From Catenuloplanes niger (GTDB taxonomy: Bacteria > Actinomycetota > Actinomycetes > Mycobacteriales > Micromonosporaceae), in assembly GCF_031458255.1 (NCBI RefSeq), contig NZ_JAVDYC010000001.1, positions 3,605,001 through 3,669,000 of the forward strand: a DNA stretch of 64,000 nt, written 5' to 3'. Positions 17,989 to 26,888 of this stretch are shown here, in pieces. Position 1 is the stretch's first letter; each line of letters begins with the position of its first letter. The notes under the pieces are model-generated. The model made no database searches. It was not told the DNA's origin and saw only the letters and a program-made list of their open reading frames with translations. The position numbers were made by a program, and so were the translations under genes.

Positions 17989-18696
17989 CTACTCGGCGTT
18001 GTCCACGTTCTTCACGATGTTCGGGTCGACCGGGATGCCCGGGCCCATCGTGGTGGTGAAGGTGATCTTCTTCAGGAACTTGCCCTTGGCGGCGGACGGC
18101 TTGGCCCGGAGGATCTCGTCCAGCGCAGCGGCGTAGTTCTCCACCAGCTGGGCCTCGGTGAAGGAGGCCTTGCCGATGATCAGGTGGAGGTTGGAGTGCT
18201 TGTCCACCCGGAAGGTGATCTTGCCGCCCTTGATCTCCGAGACGGCCTTGGTGACGTCCATGGTCACGGTGCCGGTCTTCGGGTTCGGCATCAGGCCGCG
18301 CGGGCCCAGGATCCGCGCGATCCGGCCGATCTTGGCCATCTGGTCGGGCGTCGCGATAGCGGCGTCGAAGTCCAGCCAACCACCCTGGATGCGGGCGACG
18401 AGCTCGTCGCTGCCGACGGCGTCGGCACCGGCGGCCTCCGCCTCCTCGGCCTTGGCGCCGGCGGCGAACACGATCACGCGGACCGTCTTGCCCGTGCCGT
18501 GCGGGAGGTTGACCGTGCCGCGGACCATCTGGTCCGCCTTGCGCGGGTCGACGCCGAGGCGCATCGCGACCTCGACGGTGGGGTCGAACTTGGTGGCGGT
18601 CGTGTCCTTGGCCAGCTTGACCGCCTCGGCCGGGGTGTAGAGCTTCGACTTGTCGATCTGCTCCGAGGCCTTCTTGTATGCCTTGCTCAGTGCCAT
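17989..18696 (-). CDS. rplA: 50S ribosomal protein L1
   Basis: The 235-residue L1 stalk protein, which helps release deacylated tRNA and in many bacteria represses its own operon. Typical features are [21 protein letters not shown] and the C-terminal [17 protein letters not shown]. It follows rplK with an 80-base gap and ends just before the bidirectional terminator. Confidence 0.98.
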   Translation of the reverse strand: MALSKAYKKASEQIDKSKLYTPAEAVKLAKDTTATKFDPTVEVAMRLGVDPRKADQMVRGTVNLPHGTGKTVRVIVFAAGAKAEEAEAAGADAVGSDELVARIQGGWLDFDAAIATPDQMAKIGRIARILGPRGLMPNPKTGTVTMDVTKAVSEIKGGKITFRVDKHSNLHLIIGKASFTEAQLVENYAAALDEILRAKPSAAKGKFLKKITFTTTMGPGIPVDPNIVKNVDNAE

Positions 18697-18776
18697 GTTC
18701 GGCGTGCTCCTGTGGTCATTGGCGGGTCACGCCCGTCTGGCGTGCCCTCCCACGGTGGGTGAGACGAGGGGGAAGG

Positions 18777-19208
18777 TCAGTCCTTGACCGTGATGCCCAT
18801 CGACCGGGCGGTGCCGGCGATGATCTTCTCGGCCTGCTCGACGTCGTTCGCGTTCAGGTCGGACATCTTCTTCTCGGCGATCTCGCGCAGCTGGGCGCGG
18901 CTGACCGAACCGACCTTGGTGGCCTGGGGAACGCCCGAGCCCTTCTGCACACCGGCGGCCTTGAGCAGCAGACGCGCGGCCGGCGGGGTCTTCAGGATGA
19001 ACGTGAACGACCGGTCCTCGTACACGCTGATCTCGGCCGGGACGATGTCGCCACGGCTCGACTCGGTCTGCGCGTTGTAGGCCTTGACGAACTCCATGAT
19101 GTTCACACCGTGCTGACCCAGCGCGGGGCCGACCGGCGGCGCCGGGGTGGCCTGGCCCGCCGGCAGCTGCAGCGTGAACGTCTTGACCAGCTTCTTCTTG
19201 GGAGGCAT
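18777..19208 (-). CDS. rplK: 50S ribosomal protein L11
   Basis: The 143-residue protein of the GTPase-associated centre. The ATG at 19206-19208 gives [18 protein letters not shown], with the proline-rich hinge [20 protein letters not shown] longer in-frame reading covers the leader and is rejected. It is co-transcribed with rplA. The 195-base gap to nusG contains a small CACGC/GCGTG hairpin and probably its own promoter, though no clear -35/-10 was identified. Confidence 0.97.
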   Translation of the reverse strand: MPPKKKLVKTFTLQLPAGQATPAPPVGPALGQHGVNIMEFVKAYNAQTESSRGDIVPAEISVYEDRSFTFILKTPPAARLLLKAAGVQKGSGVPQATKVGSVSRAQLREIAEKKMSDLNANDVEQAEKIIAGTARSMGITVKD

Positions 19209-19404
19209 GTCTCTTCCTGGGCTTCGAAAGGTGCGGCTTTGTCTTTGACTTCGGCGCATCTGCCGCCGGGAATGCGCCGCTGCCGCCTCGCCTAAGGCGG
19301 CACAGTCAAACAACCTGATCATCGGACAAGCGGACACGCCGAAGCGTGCCCGCGGGCCGACGTTCAAGACTAGCGCAGTCCGGGACGCGCCAGTGTGGGA
19401 CGGG

Positions 19405-20157
19405 TCAGATCTTCGAGACCTGGTTGAAGTTCAGCTCGACCGGCGTCTCGCGACCGAAGATCGAGACCAGCACCTTGAGCTTCTGCTGGTCGGCGTTGAT
19501 CTCGCTGATCGTCGCGGGCAGCGAGGCGAAGGCACCATCGGTGACGGTGACGGAGTCGCCCTCCTCGAAGTCGAGGACCTTGACCTCCACCTTGGCCTTC
19601 TTCTCCTCCTTCTCCACCGCGGGCGCCAGCCACTTCAGCACCTCGTCGAGGGAGAGCGGAGCGGGGCGGTCGGCCCGGTCGGTCGCACCGACGAAGCCGG
19701 TGACGCCCGGGGTGTTCCGGACACAGGAGTACGACTCCGGCGTGAGCTCCAGCCGGACCAGGATGTAGCCGGGGAAGACCTTCGCGCTGACCTGCTGGCG
19801 CTTGCCGTTCTTGACCTCGACCTCCTCGCGGACCGGGACCTCCACCTGGTAGATGTAGTCCTCCATGTCCAGCGAGGTGATGCGGGTCTCGAGGTTGGTC
19901 TTGACCTTGTTCTCGTAGCCGGCGTACGAGTGCACCACGTACCAGTCGCCGGGCGCGTAACGCAGCTTCTGCCGCAGCTCCGCGACCGGGTCGTAGTCCT
20001 CGTCGTCCTCCGCCGGGGCGGCCGCGACCGGCGCGGTCTCGACCTCCGGCTCGCTGGCGGCCTCGGCCGACTCGTCGTCGGCCGCGGCGAGCTCGCCATT
20101 GGCCGTGGCGATCGACGACTGCTCGTCGACGCCGTCGGTCTCGTCGTACTCAGGCAC
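19405..20157 (-). CDS. nusG: transcription antitermination/pausing factor NusG
   Basis: A 250-residue NusG. An acidic, poorly conserved N-terminal extension (about residues 1-62) is typical of actinobacteria. Then come the NGN domain ([26 protein letters not shown]) and a C-terminal KOW domain ([24 protein letters not shown]). It binds RNA polymerase and couples it to Rho or the ribosome. The start is GTG 20155-20157. It forms the conserved secE-nusG pair. Confidence 0.97.
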   Translation of the reverse strand: MPEYDETDGVDEQSSIATANGELAAADDESAEAASEPEVETAPVAAAPAEDDEDYDPVAELRQKLRYAPGDWYVVHSYAGYENKVKTNLETRITSLDMEDYIYQVEVPVREEVEVKNGKRQQVSAKVFPGYILVRLELTPESYSCVRNTPGVTGFVGATDRADRPAPLSLDEVLKWLAPAVEKEEKKAKVEVKVLDFEEGDSVTVTDGAFASLPATISEINADQQKLKVLVSIFGRETPVELNFNQVSKI

Positions 20158-20206
20158 GCTTGCTCACTTCCATAAACAAATCGAACTCGGCCGGACCGGT
20201 CGCGGC

Positions 20207-20584
20207 TCAGCCGAAGATGGCCAGGATGCCCTTGGCGAAGCCGAAGTCCAGCAGGGCCACGATCGTCATCATGACCGCGACGAACACGATCACAACGGCG
20301 GTGTAGGTCAGCAGCTCGTTCCGCGTCGGCCAGATGACCTTACGAAGCTCGGCCACGACCTCGCGGAAGAACCGGCCGAGTCGCGCGAACGGGCCGCGGC
20401 CGGGCTTCTTCTCCTTGGAGGGGCTGTCGGCCGCCTCGGTCTTGGCCTTGGACAGCGTGGCGGTGCCGCCACGCGAGACGGGCTCGTCCGCGACGTCATC
20501 CTCGTCCTCGACGGCGTCCTCGAACGTCTCGTCGTTCAGGTTGTCGTCGGCGGGGTCCTCGCCGCGTCGCTTCCTCTCGGCCAC
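20207..20584 (-). CDS. secE: preprotein translocase subunit SecE
   Basis: A 125-residue protein with a long acidic/charged N-terminal part and the diagnostic C-terminal module FREVVAELRKVIWPTRNELLTYT followed by one membrane segment (split here: FFREVVAELRKVIW then PTRNELLTYT). SecE stabilises SecY in the translocon. The chosen start, GTG 20582-20584 (MAERKRRGED), follows GGAAGAGGG; an ATG five codons upstream (20599) is possible. It lies between tRNA-Trp and nusG, the standard actinobacterial order. Confidence 0.93.
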   Translation of the reverse strand: MAERKRRGEDPADDNLNDETFEDAVEDEDDVADEPVSRGGTATLSKAKTEAADSPSKEKKPGRGPFARLGRFFREVVAELRKVIWPTRNELLTYTAVVIVFVAVMMTIVALLDFGFAKGILAIFG

Positions 20585-20804
20585 TTCGCCCTCTTCCATC
20601 GCGGGGTCGTTGGTCAGACGCAAACGCATGAACGTTGACGCCCTTACACGCCCGCCGCCCGACGGTCCGGGTTGCGGCGGCGGATCCGGCTGACACCGCC
20701 CGGGCTGACACCGCGGCCGATCCTCGGCGAAGTTGCCGCACACCACCACCACGGGATCAACGCTGTTAACCAGCGCAATCCCCGGGCCGGTTAGGCCTTA
20801 GGCG

Positions 20805-20877
<73 letters not shown>

Positions 20878-20978
20878 TTGAGGAAGTCACGAGCCGTGAC
20901 TACCCCACGGCGCACCAGTGTACGGGTAGCCGGCGGACTTTCCCAACCGGCCACCCCCATAACTGGCGCGCCACCCCC

Positions 20979-21368
20979 TCAGGGGCGCTTGATAACGGCC
21001 TTGGCCTGGGCCAACACCTTCACGCCGGCGCAGGTCGCGGTCAGGTCGAGCCGCACCAGGCCCGGGTCGTCCGTGTCCTTCGCCACCGCGGAGACCTCGA
21101 CCTCGGTTCCCTCCTCGGTGTCCGGCACCTCGACCGGGCGGGTGAAGCGGACGCCGTACTCGACGATCGCGTCCGGGCGGCCGGCCCACGTGGTGACCGC
21201 GCGGCCGACCAGCGCCATGGTGAGCATGCCGTGCGCGATCACGCCCGGCAGGCCGACCTTGGCCGCGAAGCTCTCGCTCCAGTGGATCGGGTTGAAGTCG
21301 CCGGAGGCGCCCGCGTACCGCACGAGGTCGGCCCGGGTCACCCGGTAGCGCTGCGTGGGAAGCTCCAT
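20979..21368 (-). CDS. MaoC-family (3R)-hydroxyacyl dehydratase subunit, HadB-like
   Basis: A 129-residue single hot-dog domain. The hydratase motif GDFNPIHWSESFAAKVGLPG (about residues 24-43) supplies the Asp and His of R-specific enoyl hydratases. Position and pairing match HadB of the mycobacterial HadAB dehydratase, which acts in fatty acid synthase II elongation. The partner HadA-like subunit (21374-21823) is immediately upstream with a five-base gap. In organisms without mycolic acids the substrate is unclear. The start is ATG 21366-21368. Confidence 0.85.
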   Translation of the reverse strand: MELPTQRYRVTRADLVRYAGASGDFNPIHWSESFAAKVGLPGVIAHGMLTMALVGRAVTTWAGRPDAIVEYGVRFTRPVEVPDTEEGTEVEVSAVAKDTDDPGLVRLDLTATCAGVKVLAQAKAVIKRP

Positions 21369-21373
21369 CGTGC

Positions 21374-21823
21374 TCAACCCTCCTCGCCGCGGACCACGAA
21401 CATGGTCCAGACCGTGACGACCGCCTCGCCCGCGCTGGTGCTGATCTCGCTGCGGGTGGTCAGGAAGTCGTGTCCGCCGCGCGCGTTGATGCTCTCGATC
21501 GAGTTCACGCACACCAGCTCGTCCCCGGCGGTCACCGGACGGCGGTAGGCGAAGCGCTGGTCGCCGTGGACCACCCGGCTGTAGTCGACGCCGAGCGCCG
21601 GGTCCTCGACGATCTGGCGGCTCGTGGCCATGCTCAGCACCATCGGGAACGTCGGCGGCGCGATCACGTCCGGGTGGCCGAGCGCACGCGCGGCCTCCGG
21701 GTCGTGATAGGCCGCGTCCTCGGCGCCGATCGCGGTCGCGAACTCACGGATCTTCTCGCGCCCCACCTGGTAGGGCGCGCTGGGCGGGTAGCTGCGCCCG
21801 GTAAACGACTGGTCCAACCCCAT
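21374..21823 (-). CDS. FAS1-like dehydratase N-terminal domain protein, HadA-like
   Basis: A 149-residue hot-dog protein of the UPF0336/HadA type (GREKIREFATAIGAEDAAYHD; PPTFPMVLSMA). HadA subunits give the substrate channel, and HadB carries the catalytic residues. The two genes are nearly contiguous, so a heterodimer is likely. A terminator hairpin lies between this gene and rpmG, so the pair probably has its own promoter or lives on read-through. Confidence 0.85.
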   Translation of the reverse strand: MGLDQSFTGRSYPPSAPYQVGREKIREFATAIGAEDAAYHDPEAARALGHPDVIAPPTFPMVLSMATSRQIVEDPALGVDYSRVVHGDQRFAYRRPVTAGDELVCVNSIESINARGGHDFLTTRSEISTSAGEAVVTVWTMFVVRGEEG

Positions 21824-21854
21824 GGGCGGACACCCTACCGGCCCGCCGGACGCA

Positions 21855-21890
21855 CTCAGGGCGCCCCCGGATCACCGGGGACGCCCTGAG
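21855..21890 (-). terminator. terminator downstream of rpmG
   Basis: A 9-bp outer stem (21855-21863 with 21882-21890), one mismatch, then a 6-bp inner stem CCCCGG/CCGGGG and an ATCA loop. It separates rpmG from hadA. Confidence 0.75.
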
Positions 21891-21915
21891 GATGCGTGTG
21901 TCTGCCGCGACCGGG

Positions 21916-22083
21916 TCAGCGGGTCTCGCGGTGGAGCGTGTGCTTGCCGTCCCGGGGGCAGAACTTCTTCAGCTCGACGCGGTCCGGGTCGTTACGGCGG
22001 TTCTTACGCGTGATGTAGTTGCGCTCCTTGCACTCCACACACGCCAAGGTGATCTTGGGACGGACGTCGGTCGCCTTAGCCAC
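21916..22083 (-). CDS. rpmG: 50S ribosomal protein L33
   Basis: A 55-residue protein starting at GTG 22081-22083 ([18 protein letters not shown]). The first zinc pair C-x2-C is present (CVEC), but the second is [13 protein letters not shown]: one cysteine kept, the other replaced by Asp. It is therefore intermediate between the zinc-binding (C+) and zinc-free (C-) forms. The neighbours hadA-hadB-tRNA-Trp-secE-nusG are in the usual actinobacterial order. Confidence 0.93.
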   Translation of the reverse strand: MAKATDVRPKITLACVECKERNYITRKNRRNDPDRVELKKFCPRDGKHTLHRETR

Positions 22084-22146
22084 GGCGGGGTGCCTTCCTC
22101 GAAACGCGGGGTGAAAATCCCTACGACCTGAATACTACGACGTACC

Positions 22147-22176
22147 AGCGTAGGAGATTGACCACGCGGTACGCAA
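22147..22176 (-). promoter_or_regulatory. candidate rpmG promoter
   Basis: Minus strand TTGCGT (22171-22176), an 18-base spacer, TACGCT (22147-22152), about 60 bases upstream of rpmG. The elements are moderate matches only. Confidence 0.35.
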
Positions 22177-22231
22177 AGTGGGGGCCGACGTGGTGCACCC
22201 CCGGACCGGGGATCAGGACCCCGGACGTAAG

Positions 22232-22304
22232 TAGCGGTGGCCGGACTTGAACCGGCGACACAGCGATTATGAGCCGCTTGCTCTGCCATCTGAGCTACAC
22301 CGCC
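22232..22304 (-). tRNA. tRNA-Met (anticodon CAT)
   Basis: 73 bases on the minus strand. The acceptor stem GGCGGTG/CACCGCT closes with a G-U pair at its end; the anticodon loop is CTCATAA; T-loop TTCAAGT. The D-arm and the absence of the initiator hallmark of three G-C pairs in the anticodon stem (here AGCGG/TCGCT) suggest an elongator tRNA-Met. No CCA is encoded. Confidence 0.95.
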
Positions 22305-22370
22305 GCGATCCAGGCCGCGTGCCCGCGTGGGCAGGCAAAGCCTGAGGGTCGGTTGTCACTCCGACCGAAG

Positions 22371-22443
22371 AGCCCCCTTACGGAATCGAACCGTAGACCT
22401 TCTCCTTACCATGGAGACGCTCTGCCGACTGAGCTAAGGGGGC
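22371..22443 (-). tRNA. tRNA-Thr (anticodon GGT)
   Basis: 73 bases on the minus strand with a GCCCCCT/AGGGGGC acceptor stem, anticodon loop ATGGTAA and T-loop TTCGATT. It is followed by tRNA-Met 66 bases downstream, so the two may form one transcript. Confidence 0.96.
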
Positions 22444-22569
22444 CTACCCGCCTGGGAACTTGTCGCTCCCGTGACGTGCAGGCATAAGCGTACACGGCCA
22501 CTTTCGCCAGGCGAAATCGGATACCCCTCGGCGCGTCGCACCTCGCGAATACGCAGGTCAGGGACGGTT

Positions 22570-25113
22570 TCAGGGCACCGCGCGGAGTCGGCGGAACTCG
22601 CCGGACGGGGTCGCCTCCACCTCGGTCTGCGCCCAGTACCAGGCCTCCAGCCGCTCGTACGGCAGCGGCCGGCTGAACAGGAAGCCCTGCCCGATCTCGC
22701 ACCCCATGTCGGTGAGCAGATCCAGCGCCAGCTCGCTCTCCACGCCCTCGGCCACCGCGCTGAGCCCGAACTGGCGGGCCAGCATCACGGCCGCCCGCAC
22801 CACCGCCAGGTCGCCCGGGTCCGTCGCCATGCCCTGGACGAACCGGCGGTCCACCTTCAGCTCCACGATCGGCAGCTGCCGCAGGTAGCCGAACGAGGAG
22901 GCACCGACGCCGAAGTCGTCCACGGAGATCCGGACGCCGAGGTCCCGCAACCGGCGCAGCACCGGCAGCGGCCGCTCGTTCTCCACGGTCAGCGCCGGCT
23001 GCCCGATCTCGAAGGTGACCCGGCCGGCCGTCACGCCGTAGTGCTCCAGCAGCGCCTTGACCTGTGCCGGGAAGTCCGGCTCGTCGAGCAGCCGGGCGGA
23101 GATGTTGACCGCGATGGCGAGCGGGTCACCGGAGTCCGGCCAGTCCCGGCAGCGCTGCAGCCCGGCGCGGAGCACCGCCTCGGTGAGCGCGCCGATCTGC
23201 CCGGTGTTCTCCGCCACCGCCACGAAGTCCTCCGGCGAGACCGTGCCGAGCACCGGGTGCTCCCACCGGGCCAGGCACTCCACGCCGACCAGGCGCCGGT
23301 CCGCGAGCGTCACCTTGGGCTGGAAGTAGACCTCGATCTCGTCCCGCTCCAGCGCCTGCCGCAGATCGTCCGCGAGCCCCAGCCGCCGGGTGACCCGCGA
23401 CTCCAGGCCGGCGTGGAAGCGCTGCACGCCGGACGGCGACGTCCGGGCCGCGGCGCACGCCAGTTTCGCCCGCTGCAGCAGGCGGTCCGCCTTGTCCGCG
23501 TGGCCGAACTCGCCGCGGCTGTCGTCCGGGTGCACGGCCACGCCGACCGCGACGTCCACCATCAGCGTCAGGTCGTCGATCCGGACCGAGCCGCGGATCT
23601 CGTCGCGCAGCCGCGTCGCCAGCTGCGTCGCGGCCTCGACGGACGGCTTCCGCAGCGTGACCACGAACTCGTCGCCGCCGGCCCGGCCGACCAGCGCGGC
23701 CGGTGGCGCGGCCGCGCGCAGCCGCTCCGCGATCTCGGCCACCAGACGGTCACCGGCGACCTGGCCGAGCGACTCGTTCACCTCGTGCAGCCGGTCCAGG
23801 CGCAGCAGCAGCACCGCGACCACCTCGTCGGGCGCGTTCACCGTGACCGACTCGGCGAGCGCCTCGGTGATCCGCCGGCGGTTCGGCAGCTTCGTGAGCC
23901 CGTCGTGGTACGCGTCGTACCGCAGCCGGTCGACCAGCCGGGAGTTCTCCACCGCGACCGCCGCGTGCGCCGCCACCGTCTCCATCAGCGCGACCGTGGC
24001 GGAGTCGAAGTGCGCGTGCCGGTTGCGCTCCCCCGCCACCTCCAGCGTGCCGATCGGCACCTCACCGGAGAACAGCGGAACGATCATGATTTCCCGCGGG
24101 CCGGGCCCGGGCAGCAGCTCGCGCAGCGCCGGATCGCCGGTCCGGCCGGTGATCAGGATGCTCTCGCCGGTCTCCAGCGCGCGGCGGCGCAGCGCGGCCG
24201 GGGTGACCACGGTGTCGAGCAGGCCGTTGGCGTTGTGCCGCGCGCTGAGCAGCACCTCCAGGTGCCGGGAGGAGGCGGGCAGCCAGAGCGTGGACCAGTC
24301 CGCGTGGGTCAGCGCCAGCACGCGGCGCAGCAGCACGTCCGGCAGCGCGCGGTCGTGCACCGTGCCCTTCAGGTCACGGACCAGGTCGTACAGCTCGGAG
24401 AGCTTGCGGTGCTGCTCGGTGAACTGCGAGTACGACCGGTAGGCGAAGACGCCGAAGACGACCAGCGCACCGATGATCGTCAGGGCCCACGGCGTCTGGT
24501 CGATGAGCATCAGCACGGCCAGGCCGAGCATGATGTTGCCGCAGGTGACGAAGAAACCGGGCACCGCGATGCGCAGCACCGTGGAGCCGGAGAGGTTGCC
24601 CTCGACCAGCCCGAGCACCAGCATCACGGCGACCAGGCCGAAGTGGGTGGCGGCCAGGACGCCCGCGATCAGCACCAGCCAGGTGCGCGGCGTGACGTCG
24701 GCGCCGACCGAGCCGAGCGCGCGGATCACCACGTATCCGAACGCGGCGGAGGACGTCGCGAGCGTCACGTTGAACCAGAGCCGCGCCGGTATCTCCCGGC
24801 GGTACAGCCCGATCGCGATCCGCTCGACGCAGCGGAGCACCACCATGACGAGCGGCGAGATGAAGAAGAACGCGAGGACGACCGCGACCTCGTTGAGCGT
24901 GACGTTCAGGCCCTGCCGGCGCGACGTCGTCCAGAGCGTGGTCGCGTCCGTGACCAGGAACAGCGCGAAGAAGATCGGGATCAGCAGCAGGTCGGACTGC
25001 GGGATGTCCCGATCGATCTGGGCGACGACGGTGAAGACCACCGTGAGGACGGCGAGCGGCCCGGACACGTACCAGGCACGCTGCGGGGAGGGCCGTCTGA
25101 CGGCTTCAGGCAC
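22570..25113 (-). CDS. membrane GAF-GGDEF-EAL cyclic-di-GMP protein
   Basis: An 847-residue protein. Residues about 12-235 hold eight or so membrane segments, a MASE-like sensor. A GAF domain follows (about 265-395), then GGDEF with RAGGDEFVV at about 476 and EAL (about 580-830). The EAL signature is ECL, but other catalytic residues look intact (NISARLL, EIGQP, DDFGVGAS, LKVDRRF, AEGVES). A bifunctional diguanylate cyclase/phosphodiesterase role is likely; no RxxD inhibitory site precedes GGDEF. It is downstream of tRNA-Thr and transcribed alone. Confidence 0.88.
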   Translation of the reverse strand: MPEAVRRPSPQRAWYVSGPLAVLTVVFTVVAQIDRDIPQSDLLLIPIFFALFLVTDATTLWTTSRRQGLNVTLNEVAVVLAFFFISPLVMVVLRCVERIAIGLYRREIPARLWFNVTLATSSAAFGYVVIRALGSVGADVTPRTWLVLIAGVLAATHFGLVAVMLVLGLVEGNLSGSTVLRIAVPGFFVTCGNIMLGLAVLMLIDQTPWALTIIGALVVFGVFAYRSYSQFTEQHRKLSELYDLVRDLKGTVHDRALPDVLLRRVLALTHADWSTLWLPASSRHLEVLLSARHNANGLLDTVVTPAALRRRALETGESILITGRTGDPALRELLPGPGPREIMIVPLFSGEVPIGTLEVAGERNRHAHFDSATVALMETVAAHAAVAVENSRLVDRLRYDAYHDGLTKLPNRRRITEALAESVTVNAPDEVVAVLLLRLDRLHEVNESLGQVAGDRLVAEIAERLRAAAPPAALVGRAGGDEFVVTLRKPSVEAATQLATRLRDEIRGSVRIDDLTLMVDVAVGVAVHPDDSRGEFGHADKADRLLQRAKLACAAARTSPSGVQRFHAGLESRVTRRLGLADDLRQALERDEIEVYFQPKVTLADRRLVGVECLARWEHPVLGTVSPEDFVAVAENTGQIGALTEAVLRAGLQRCRDWPDSGDPLAIAVNISARLLDEPDFPAQVKALLEHYGVTAGRVTFEIGQPALTVENERPLPVLRRLRDLGVRISVDDFGVGASSFGYLRQLPIVELKVDRRFVQGMATDPGDLAVVRAAVMLARQFGLSAVAEGVESELALDLLTDMGCEIGQGFLFSRPLPYERLEAWYWAQTEVEATPSGEFRRLRAVP

Positions 25114-25178
25114 GAACCCTCCTCACGCGCCAAGATCTCAAGCGTTGCCGACCGGACGGCCGGCTGCATGATCGGGCG

Positions 25179-25355
25179 TCACCACTCCCAGCCATCGCCG
25201 GCCACGACGACGACGTCGGACTCGGCGGAGGCGTGGACACCGGCCGCGGAACCCGTCGACTGCGCCATGAAGAGGCCGGTAGCGACCGCGGCGACCAGGA
25301 GGAGGGCAACAAGGATGAGCTGCTGAGCCTTGGTTCCGACAACACCTGCGGACAT
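25179..25355 (-). CDS. small single-span membrane protein
   Basis: A 58-residue protein with one N-terminal membrane segment (QLILVALLLVAAVATGLFMA, about residues 12-31) and an acidic tail ending in GDGWEW. The ATG at 25353-25355 has GGAG seven bases upstream. No family is recognised. It lies 65 bases upstream of the GGDEF/EAL gene on the same strand and may be co-transcribed with it. Confidence 0.6.
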   Translation of the reverse strand: MSAGVVGTKAQQLILVALLLVAAVATGLFMAQSTGSAAGVHASAESDVVVVAGDGWEW

Positions 25356-25386
25356 CGGGGGACTCCATTTCGCACCGTTTGAGCAG

Positions 25387-25409
25387 ACCCCGTCGGAGCC
25401 GGGGTTTTT
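25387..25409 (+). terminator. orphan plus-strand intrinsic terminator
   Basis: A 6-bp stem ACCCCG/CGGGGT with a seven-base loop, followed by TTTTT on the plus strand. No plus-strand gene lies upstream, so it may end antisense transcription entering the 25179-25355 region. It could be fortuitous. Confidence 0.35.
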
Positions 25410-25574
25410 AGATCGTCCCACACGGTCAGAGGGCCACAAAACCCGCAACCATTGGTCGGACGTTAGTACCGGTAATTCTGTCCGTAAGTACGAGGATGCG
25501 CGACCGAATGGCGCTACAAATCCGCAACGACGCCCGCCTCGTCCACCATGCGTGCGCACTACCCACATTGTCCG

Positions 25575-25602
25575 TTGCCAAGTCCTGCCGCATGACCATA
25601 AT
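25575..25602 (+). promoter_or_regulatory. promoter of the 25664 small gene
   Basis: TTGCCA (25575-25580), a 16-base spacer, CATAAT (25597-25602). This predicts a start near 25609 and a leader of about 55 bases to the GGAGG site at 25651-25655. Confidence 0.5.
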
Positions 25603-25663
25603 GCCTCCAGATCGCACGGCATCGGGCCAAAGCGACAAAGGTCAGAAGTAGGAGGAAAAGCGA

Positions 25664-25873
25664 ATGAAGCTCACCTTCATCCGCAAAACGGTGCTGTCGG
25701 GCAACACGAACTGCCCGTCGCTGTACCGCACCGACCGCGACACGTTCGTCGTCCAGGGCTGGCGCGTGACCGACCCGGACACCCTCGCCCAGCTGCAGAT
25801 CCCGTCACACGAGACGGTGGTCGAAGTGCCGGTGGACGTGCTCGCGGAGGTGCTGGCCGCCAAGGTCGGCTGA
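25664..25873 (+). CDS. conserved small actinobacterial protein
   Basis: A 69-residue protein with no membrane segment. The core NCPSLYRTDRDTFVVQGW resembles small proteins found beside XRE/Scr1-type regulators in many actinomycetes, often with a HIPHET-like segment near the C-terminus (here QIPSHETVVEVP). A strong ribosome binding site (GTAGGAGGAAAAGCGA) precedes the ATG. No partner regulator is adjacent here. Its function is unknown; a role as a regulator-associated protein is inferred from family context recalled from other genomes. Confidence 0.7.
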   Translation: MKLTFIRKTVLSGNTNCPSLYRTDRDTFVVQGWRVTDPDTLAQLQIPSHETVVEVPVDVLAEVLAAKVG

Positions 25874-26202
25874 CCCCGGGCCCCTTCTCTCCCCACGGTC
25901 CGGCCACTCGTCGGTACGCCGCGCGGCCGCAACAGCCAGTGAGCCGGATCGTTCACGCCGAGGAGCAACGGATTTCACCTCGGCCCCTGACCGAGTGCCT
26001 TTCGGTCAGGGGCCGGCGAGAAATTCGTACCCCCACGAAATGATTGTGCATTTGCACGTGCGCAGCAATGCATTGGGCCCGGCAAATCATTGGCAGGGCA
26101 GCAAACATAGGGTGAGGACTCCACCCCGCCCTGGAGCCGCACGTTGACCGAGAAGCCGCCCGCCGCCGACGCCCGCGCCGTCATCCGCACCGGCCGGCGC
26201 CC
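25874..26202. other. gene-free stretch with an AT-richer patch
   Basis: About 330 bases without a convincing gene. Bases 25980-26016 can form an imperfect hairpin (CCCCTGACCGAG... with ...CGGTCAGGGG), a plausible terminator of the 25664 gene. Bases 26035-26110 are notably AT-richer than the surroundings and may hold the promoter of the 26203 gene, although no clear -35/-10 pair is seen. Confidence 0.45.
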
Positions 26203-26649
26203 GTGACCGGCCGCGACCCCGTCCGCCGCCGGCTCCGCTCCCTCGCACTGCTCGAGCTGGTCAACATCCCGCTCTGGGCCTGGGTCACCTTCGGCGTCCT
26301 GGACGTCGCCGGCACCGTGCCGAACCTGGTCGGCTTCGCGCTGTTCGCCCTCCTGCTGGTGCAGGGCGCCGCCTACTGGCTGGCCAAGCTGCGCCAGACC
26401 GGCCGTACCGTGCCCGGCCTGCGGTTCTTCCGCGCCGCCCGCCTGGTCAACCCGGCGCTGCTGGTCGCCGGGCTGCTGGTCACCGCCGGCACGCGGGCCT
26501 GGCCGGGCCTGTTCTTCGCCGTGTTCGCCGTCCTCGAACACGTCAACTACTTCCACGTCCAGCTGATGCACGACACCCGCGCCGACCTACGCCGCCTCAC
26601 CCGCCACGGCCTCCGCCGCTCGCACCTCGCCCGCGACCTGGCCGGCTGA
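26203..26649 (+). CDS. four-span integral membrane protein of unknown function
   Basis: A 148-residue protein with four hydrophobic segments (about 15-38, 42-65, 80-100, 103-122) and a basic C-terminal tail. [18 protein letters not shown] stretch follows the last segment. The start is GTG 26203. I do not recognise the family. The downstream nuo block starts 240 bases later and is likely a separate unit. Confidence 0.65.
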   Translation: MTGRDPVRRRLRSLALLELVNIPLWAWVTFGVLDVAGTVPNLVGFALFALLLVQGAAYWLAKLRQTGRTVPGLRFFRAARLVNPALLVAGLLVTAGTRAWPGLFFAVFAVLEHVNYFHVQLMHDTRADLRRLTRHGLRRSHLARDLAG

Positions 26650-26888
26650 CCCGGGTCGGCCGGCCGCCCGGGGACGTCCGGCGCACCGCACGCTCGCGCC
26701 GCCCCGTCGCGCGCGGCCGCCCGGCGGCCGGGTGTCGAACACCGTCGATTGCCAGTCGGCGGTGGGAGCGTTCGGGAAGAGGTTATAGATCATCAGGCGT
26801 GTGCGGGCCTACCAGGGAAACCTTCCCGGCGACTCCACCTGAAGATCTATGTCGAGTGTGCTCGCATGAGGACGGTCGAGAGGGCAGG

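Noticed and set aside
22471-25326. A 951-codon plus-strand frame opposite the GGDEF/EAL gene
   Set aside because: Same antisense artefact; low-complexity Arg/His/Glu composition, spans two tRNA-proximal gaps, no ribosome binding site.
26144-26206. A 20-codon TTG frame whose stop overlaps the 26203 GTG
   Set aside because: The GTGA overlap looks like coupling, but the peptide is too short and has no ribosome binding site to be called a leader peptide.
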